DNA of 64,000 bases from Omphiscola glabra (taxonomy: Eukaryota > Mollusca > Gastropoda > Lymnaeidae): assembly GCA_964017045.1 (NCBI GenBank), contig OZ024809.1, forward strand, positions 2,232,001 to 2,296,000. Reading direction: 5' to 3'. A model generated the notes under the pieces. That model was given only the letters and a program-made list of their open reading frames with translations. It did no database searches and was not told where the DNA came from. Positions 23,501-32,500 of this stretch are shown one piece after another (position 1 is the stretch's first letter; every line of letters begins with the position of its first letter). Both the position numbers and the translations under genes were made by a program.

Positions 23501-26500
23501 TTTGGGGGCAAGTTAACATACAGATCATGGACTTTTTGGGCAACATAACATACAGATCATGGATTTTCGGGGGCAAGTTAACATACAGATCATGGACTTT
23601 TTGGGCAACATAACATACAGATCATGGATTTTGGGGGGCAAGTTAACATACAGATCATGGGCTGTTTTGGGCAACATAACATACAGATCATGGATTTTGG
23701 GGGCAAGTTAACATACAGATCATGGACTTTTTGGGCAACATAACATACAGATCATGGATTTTGGGGCAAGTTAACATACAGATCATGGACTTTTTGGGCA
23801 ACATAACATACAGATCATGGATTTTGGGGGCAAGTTAACATACAGATCATGGACTTTTTGGGCAACATAACATACAGATCATGGATTTTGGGGCAAGTTA
23901 ACATACAGATCATGGACTTTTTGGGAAACATAACATACAGATCATGGATTTTGGGGGCAAGTTAACATACAGATCATGGACTTTTTGGGCAACATAACAT
24001 ACAGATCATGGATTTTGGGGGCAAGTTAACATACAGATCATGGACTTTTTGGGCAACATAACATACAGATCATGGATTTTGGGGGCAAGTTAACATACAG
24101 ATCATGGACTTTTTGGGCAACATAACATACAGATCATGGATTTTGGGGGCAAGTTAACATACAGATCATGGACTTTTTGGGCAACATAACATACAGATCA
24201 TGGATTTTGGGGGCAAGTTAACATACAGATCATGGACTTTTTGGGCAACATAACATACAGATCATGGACTTTGGGGGCAAGTTAACATACAGATCATGGA
24301 CTTTTTGGGCAACATAACATACAGATCATGGATTTTGGGGCAAGTTAACATACAGATCATGGACTTTTTGGGCAACATAACATACAGATCATGGATTTTG
24401 GGGGCAAGTTAACATACAGATCATGGACTTTTTGGGCAACATAACATACAGATCATGGATTTTGGGGGCAAGTTAACATACAGATCATGGACTTTTTGGG
24501 CAACATAACATACAGATCATGGATTTTGGGGGGCAAGTTAACATATATTTCATTGATGGTATTCAAAATAGTATAATTGTTTAGTGTAACTTAACAAATC
24601 AAATTAGATGACTTACATTTTCAAAGAAATACAATAACTGAATGGGTTGTCAAACAACTTGAATAGTGATACTACCACTCTACAGACTGGACGGATAATT
24701 CTCCTTGTACGCGCCCTGCCCAGTCTCTTGTGTCTGTTCTACCTCAGCATCTCACTTCCTGTGAGGTTCGTCCTGTCCTGTTGTAGGAGGGAGTTAATTG
24801 TCCCATCCCTGGGGGAGGAGCCCTACTCAGAGACCTTGGAGGACATCAAGGAGTCCTACCAGGGTAAACATGTCAGGAAGTTGTTGAAGAAACCTGAGGT
24901 GGAAGGGTAAGTGACCTACAGATAACTCTGTTATAATTATATCTAAGAAAAGAAGAGTTATTTATTGTGCAAGGGGTAAAGAATGTATCCTAAATTGTCC
25001 TTTAAATAAATAAATCGATAAATAATTAAATCGATAAATAATAAATCGATAAATAATTAAATACATAAATCATCATCATGTCCCTTAGTGCTTGGACCGT
25101 TGGGGCGCCACAGATGACATGAAAACTATCATTCTCCATTCCTCTCGGTCTTCTGCACTACGCAACTACGCATAGCATTGCCTAGTTTTAATCCCGTCCA
25201 CTCTTTGATGTTATCTTCCCATCTTTTTCTCTGTCTTCCTCTTCTTCTTCCTCCACTAGTTGTGCCCTGCAAGATTTCTTTGGCGAGCCCTTGTTTTCTG
25301 GTAACGTGGCCATACCACTCAAGTTTGCACTTTTTTTACAGACACCAAGAGGTCATCGTACATAAATAAATAGATTCATAACTAAAAAAATAAATACATA
25401 AATAAATACATAAATAAATAAATAATTAAATACATAAAATCTGTTTCTTATAAATAAATTATAAAATTAACAAATAATTGTGAAGGCTAGTTATTATATT
25501 CATTAATGTAGCTTCATCTCAATTTAATGCCATTTAAATTTCTTCCTAATTTCTGACCATTTCCTTGCACATAATCCATCTACAGAGTTAGAGATGCCCC
25601 TAAAAGTTTAATTTGTGTTAACTATGTGCCTAACTATTTAAATTCGAGTAGAGGGTTTTTTAAAATGCTCTTATCTAATTTTATCTGAATAATGATGATT
25701 ATATTTATGCTTAAGTTTCTGTTCTGTATCAAAACTATCTTCCATGACATGGAATTAAGGTTTCAAAAAGGATGAATCAAACATGAACACATGGACCATG
25801 TGTTCATGTTTGATTCATCCTTTTTGAAACCTTAATTTCATACCCTGAAAACGTAGGACAAAGTCAGTAAAGGTCACATAATTTTATCCCCAGGAGACTT
25901 GGTTCAAAGTCAGTAAATGTTATATAATTTTACACCCTGGAGACTTGGGACAAAGTCATTAAAAGTCACATTATTTTATCCCCAGGACACTTGGTTCAAA
26001 GTCAGTAAATGTTTATAATTTTACACCCTGGAGACTTGGGACAAAGTCATTAAAAGTCACATTATTTTATCCCCAGGAGACTTGGTTCAAAGTCAGTAAA
26101 TGTTATATAATTTTACACCCTGGAGACTTGGGACAAAGTCATTAAAAGTCACATTATTTTATCCCCAGGAGACTTGGTTCAAAGTCAGTAAATGTTTTAT
26201 AATTTTACACCCTGGAGACTTGGGACAAAGTCATTAAAAGTCACACAATTTTATCCCCAGGAGACTTGGTTCAAAGTCAGTAAATGTTTTATAATTTTAT
26301 ACCCTGGAGACTTGGGACAAAGTCATTAAAAGTCACTTTATTTTATCCCCAGGAGACTTGGTTCAAAGTCAGTAAATGTTATATAATTTTACACCCTGGA
26401 GACTTGGGACAAAGTCATTAAAAGTCACACAATTTTATCCCCAGGAGACTTGGTTCAAAGTCAGTAAATGTTATATAATTTTATCCCCAGGAGACTTGGT

Positions 26501-29500
26501 TCAAAGTCAGTAAATGTTATATAATTTTACACCTTGGAGACTTGGGACAAAGTCATTAAAAGTCACATTATTTTATACCCAGGAGACTTGGTTCAAAGTC
26601 AGTAAATGTTTTATAATTTTATACCCTGGAGACTTGGGACCAAATGAGTAAAAGTCACTTAATTTTTCCTGAAGCGTTCTATTTAAATTTGAAAACCTGA
26701 GCATGTAAATCTGTACATTGTAAATGACTCTCTCCCCAGGCCACCTGTTGGGGTCATGAATCAAATAAAAGCTGCACTCATGGACAAAGTTCAGGTCTGG
26801 ATTTATCATAGGCAAAGTGGTACGCCTAATCTTTCAACACAAATAAAATTCTCTATAGCTTATGATACAATAGTTCTTGTCATAATACAAATTAACTTCT
26901 CTTATGGTTTTAAAAATTAGTAATCACAAAATACTAATTGTATTTACTGGTAAAAAGCAATTTTAATTTTTAATTGTTCCATTTCTTGAAGTTTTATGAA
27001 GATAAGCTTGGTATTTTTACAAATTTTTTGTCTTAGTTGTTTAAAAGTGGAATAAATAAACATGTGAATATTGTAAATGTAAATTGTTGGCACATATTTC
27101 TTTATTTCCAGGGTTTAGATATCCCTCCAGGTTGATGTCAGTTATGTTCATATCAGGCTGTGTAGTTTATGTGGTATGTAAACCCACATAGATTTTGTCA
27201 TATGCTGCATGGGGCAAAGTTCAAATTATATTTAATACAATGAAAGCTTGGGTGGCTCACAATAAAGACATGGGGCAAGGATGCCACTGTCTAGGGTTTT
27301 ATTGCTAACAATACCAATATATCCCCAGATAACATCCATGGACAAATGTTGAACAAGAAAAAATACCGCTTGATGAAATCAGAAGTAATGCAGAAATTTT
27401 TCCATAAAACATGATACTATCAATTTTATTCCCAAAAGTCAGATGTTCAAGGGATCTATAAACCGCAACTATTACGAACATTTTTCCAAGAATGATATTT
27501 ACAGGAATGATGCAGGGGAAGTGATCAAATATGCTCCTGGTCTTTAATCATTTTTCCTACTGGCCCATTCATTTGAAAACAATTAATTTGAAAGGAAAAA
27601 TTTACAGGTATCAAATTTGTCAAAGATGTATTGAAACACATACACCATGTTTTTATTAAAAAAAAACGTTTTAGTAAATAGAACATCTTGATAGCAGATA
27701 ACATTCCACTTTAATACAAGTTTGTTGGATCTTTGTGAAGTTCTGTTTTCTTGGTGACTTTTGAAAGAATTTTAACAATTTTGGAAACCTTTAAGTAGTG
27801 TAATATTCATGTAACTAAGTATTCAAGATGCCATAGTGATATAAGTGGCCCCAGGAGGGCTAATAGTCTGACAGAAGACATGGTGCTCGTAATGCATTTA
27901 GCGAAAAACTATATTGTTACAGATCAGGTTTTTTACTGACACTGACTCTGACACACAGCTACTATGACTTCAAATTAACAAGTATAAATAGTGTAACACA
28001 ACATTGCTAGTTTGATGAAAATACTGACCGAAATTTGAGCCAAAGAATATGTTTAATAATTTGTCACTATGTGCTAACAGGTGACAGTAGAACTCCTGGT
28101 GCGATTCATTACAATTTTTAATGATCTGGAGAAAACTATTGTGGAACTATTGGACAGTTTAGGATTGGGGAAAGATGAGGATGACCCTGATGAGGATAGT
28201 TTCAGCCTTGCCTTCGGGATGCTCATTGCAGAAATGTTACAATGTGAGCATCATTCTAAATATTTTATAATTCGGGAGCCAATGAGATATGGACAAAATA
28301 ATTTTATTTTGTATGATTGGGGAGCCAATGAGACATGGAAAAAATAATTTTATATGATTGGGGAGCCAATGAGATATAGACAAAATAAATTTATATGATT
28401 GGGGAGCCAATGAGACATGGACAAAATAATTTTATATGATTGGGGAGCCAATGAGATATGGACAAAATAATTTTTTTTTTCATTTTTTTTAAAAGTGTAA
28501 ATTAATATATTTTTTTCTTTGCTTTTCCCCCAAAATACAAAAGATAAACTCAAGCATATTAATGCAGACATTAACTAAACTAATTTGACTTAAAAACTCA
28601 TTTTCACAGTGACATCTTTGATTTTTTGTACTAATAATTTTCTTAAAAATGATAAGCCTTATATATGAGTTTAAATAAATTAAATTAAATTTAAACTTTT
28701 TTCTAAAATTAAGTTAGCCATTTTCTTTCTCATGCACAGGGTCTCTATACGTCTCCATCAGCTTGGCTTGCATCACGAGTTTCCTAAATATCCTTCACAT
28801 GATGTCATCATTCAGGTAACACAAAAATCCAATTTAATTTCCTTAGTATTTATGTCACGTCTAACCTGTCGGTCCATACTTGTATAATGAAGGAAAGTTT
28901 CAAGAGAGTTATATTGCAGAAATATATTTAAATCACATTTTATGGTGACTAACAGTCTCAAAATCTAAATTTTCGTGACTGATCAAATTTTTTTAAATTT
29001 TTTAAGTTAAATTTTACTACTTATAGAACTCTACTTAATATATTAATGTTAAATTTGAAATTTACATAAATCTGTATTTACCACATGTATATCTCCACAC
29101 AGGACCAATTTATACGCCTTATACAGAGGTGACTTCAGCCATATTCCACCACCATCAGAAAAAAGTACCCTCTCACTTTGTGTAAGTGTAATTGCAGTTG
29201 GTGTAGTTGCATGATGGGGAGATGGGGCAAGACAGAACAGGTCAAAGTTTCTTTGGGTGTTAATTTTTACATTAATGAAAATTTTTAAATTTATAATTGT
29301 TTTTGTTTTGCACAAAAATATCTCTTGCTCAGTAGTGCTTTATAAACACTGACAAGTAATATTTTGTAAACTTTGAGAAGCTTTCTTCTTGTAAAGGTTT
29401 TGATGGACAATCTTAATGGAAATGGTTTTCTGCCACAAGTGCTTTAAATTAACTGTTCTGGTCTTTAAAAAAGCTTTTCGTAGTTGATGTCTTAAAGAAA

Positions 29501-32500
29501 TAAATACAATTTAATGCACTGAAAGCCATAACTGTAATTTCAACCCAATATTTCAACCCCACTCTGAAACAAAATGGCTATTATACTCCAAAGTTTATTG
29601 TGAAATCACACCTCTTCATCAACCCACTGTCCTCAAAATAAAACATTCTTAAAAATAAAACAACATGACTGACCTTCCCTTAACTGGATGATTAAACCAT
29701 GATCTGATTAAATCAGAAAATATGACTGACCTCCCCTTAACTAGATGATTAAACCATGATCTGATTAAATCAGAAAATATGACTGACCTCCCCTTAAGTA
29801 AATCTGAAACGTGAGAAGGGTGAACAGAAATATTCTTCAAATCATTTCCCTCCCGTTTACAATGAAATATATAAATAATTACTCTATTACATTGACTTAC
29901 CAGTGTCCAGAAGCAATATTTCATGTGTTTATAAACTTTGGAGATTAATCATCTTATTAGGTCAACATTTTCATTTTATTTTATTGATTGGCAGGTTGGC
30001 AGTATCAAATATGCTGGATTTCAGGTCGCTTACATTGTATGGGGTAAGTTTGATGAATAGAACATACTTTCGAGTATATGGGTTGCTAACAGAAATCTAA
30101 AGTTGAAATTATAATAGTGTTGGAGGCTATAGATTATTTTTTTTTTAAATCACAATTTAACTCCTTCATTGAACTGTCTGATGTGTTAATGTTGTAATAT
30201 TGTAAAATAAAACACTTCTTGTTGTTTAGGGTGGTAATTGTTCGAGGTTTTGAGTATTATATTTATCATTAACTTGTCCAATTCATCTTTTCACCAGCCT
30301 ACATCATAAGCAGTCTTATATTGTTCATCATTTGTCTCACTTTGGCGGTCATCATAGTGTTCCTGACAGAGGGGGTCACAGACTGGCTTGTTAACAAAGT
30401 CCTGCAGGTCTGGTAGGTGTGGGGTCATCTTTTTTTTTTCTGATGATTGTCAGTCATCCATATCTGGTAGTTTGGGGTACTCTATGTCTAGTAGTTGGGG
30501 GTCATCTCTATCTGGTAGTTGGGGGTCATCTCTATCTGTTAGTTGGGGTGATCTCTTTCTGTTAGTTGGGGGTCATCTGTTTTTGGGGTGGTTGTCTCAA
30601 TCTGGAGGAGTAAGCATTGCAACTCCATTTAACCTGGAACAAATGACTTGTTAACATTAGTCGTTCCCACAACCCAGGTCACAGAATTTGTTTTACTGAA
30701 TAATACATTTTCTTTTTAAAATTTCTAAAAGATGTATTTGAAAAATAATTTACAAATACATTTGTTATTTTGTTATTTATTTGATCTGCCTATTAAAAGT
30801 ATTATGCACAAAAATTATCTCAAATACATCATTCCATAGTTTTCTTAATTTTGAATGCAATATTTTGTTTCTTTCAGGCCCAGTATTGTAGTAGCCATAG
30901 TATTAATGTTTTCACAGACACTGTTGGCTAAATACGTGTTCCTTCAAGAAGGAGGCCAACACCTGCGACTAGACAACAGGTGGGATGATCGGTTAACTTG
31001 CCCTATACAACTAATTGTTAAAGTTAATCAAAAGAATAGAGAAGCTTAAAAAAAATATCAGTTCATAAGGTTTAACGAATCTGTTGTGATGAGAGTTGGT
31101 AATTTAATAATTATTTATAAATCTGAAGTGACAACTACCAGATCTCATTTTTGCAATGCAAATAAAGAAGACATATATTTATATATAAACTAAATTACCA
31201 TTGCCATAAGAGAAATTCACAAATACTTTCTATGAAATGTGAAAAAAATTATATTGAGATAAAAATGAATCATGTCGGCCTAACTATTGATTTCTGCCTG
31301 ATGTTTCATTGACAAAAGTTTTTAAAAATATGTTTGTTTTTAGGCGTTTCTACTTCATCTTCACCTACTTCATGTTTTTCTACAACATTTTCCTGGGACT
31401 CGTATCCTGCCTACTCCGTATCATCAAGGCCATGCTGGTTGGAACAATTTTCTTAGCTCGACTTGACAACAGCACACTTCCTCGAAAATTTGAATTTTTT
31501 GATCAAGGTTTGATAGTTTCAAATTATTAATTTATCAATTTGTTGACCTGTCATTCCACATTTAACTGCACGTTTGTTCTACTTATTTCAACTGAATTTT
31601 TTGGTTTTTTAAAATAAGGCTTAATTTGCATTGTTATAATTTGTATCATTCTGCTGTATCCAAAAGTTCTTTATCCTGATAACAATTCAAACATCTTCAT
31701 ACTCTACTGGTCTGTTCAACTTACTCTTTACAAACTGTTTGTCATACTAAAAATTTTTAATAAAGTATTTTGGTACAAATGTCATCCAAACGTCATGAGG
31801 TTAAAAAATTATCCTTAAAAATAAGATTCTATATTTTCTTAGAAACTAATTTCTCCTGATACATTTACAAAAATTGCAATGAGCTGCAGAAGTCTTTGCT
31901 ATCCAGGGTTTGCAGCATACCAAGGTTACATTCACATGGAGGCAGCACACACTCACCCTGTTGTTAATGTATTCATACGCCTTCTGGTAGCTTTGAGCAA
32001 GCAGCGGAAGCTTCAGGATGAGAAATCAGTTGAAGTGGAGATGGCTGACATTGATGATGTCAAATCTCCAGTGATGGAAAAACAAAATGGAATTCATTCT
32101 GGTAAAAACATTTTCATCCAAAATTATTAAAATATATTTGATATAAAATATTAAAATAGCTACTGAATGTTTTAAGGATTTAAATATTTTTTTTTTACTC
32201 TCACCTAAATGTTATTGTTTTTGTTAGCAGCTCTGTATCTTTTGTATGATTTCAATAAATTATTTTCCTCAAACAGACTCAAGGAAAGATAAGCCTGTAA
32301 ATGTGGCTGCAAGATTCAACTGGCTAGTAACCTACACTTTGTTACACAACCCTGCAGTTAGTGTTTACTGTTGTTTATAAACAAAATGATAAATTTTTTT
32401 AATGTTAATATTAGTTTTGAATATTATAACAAATTGTTGTTGTTGCTGCTGTACATGTTTTCCACTGATTGATTGGTAGTAAAATAACTGATATAATTTT

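Noticed and set aside
25753..25837. microRNA precursor
   Set aside because: The arms are perfectly paired with a 1-nt spacer, unlike miRNA hairpins with loops and bulges; kept only as a palindrome.
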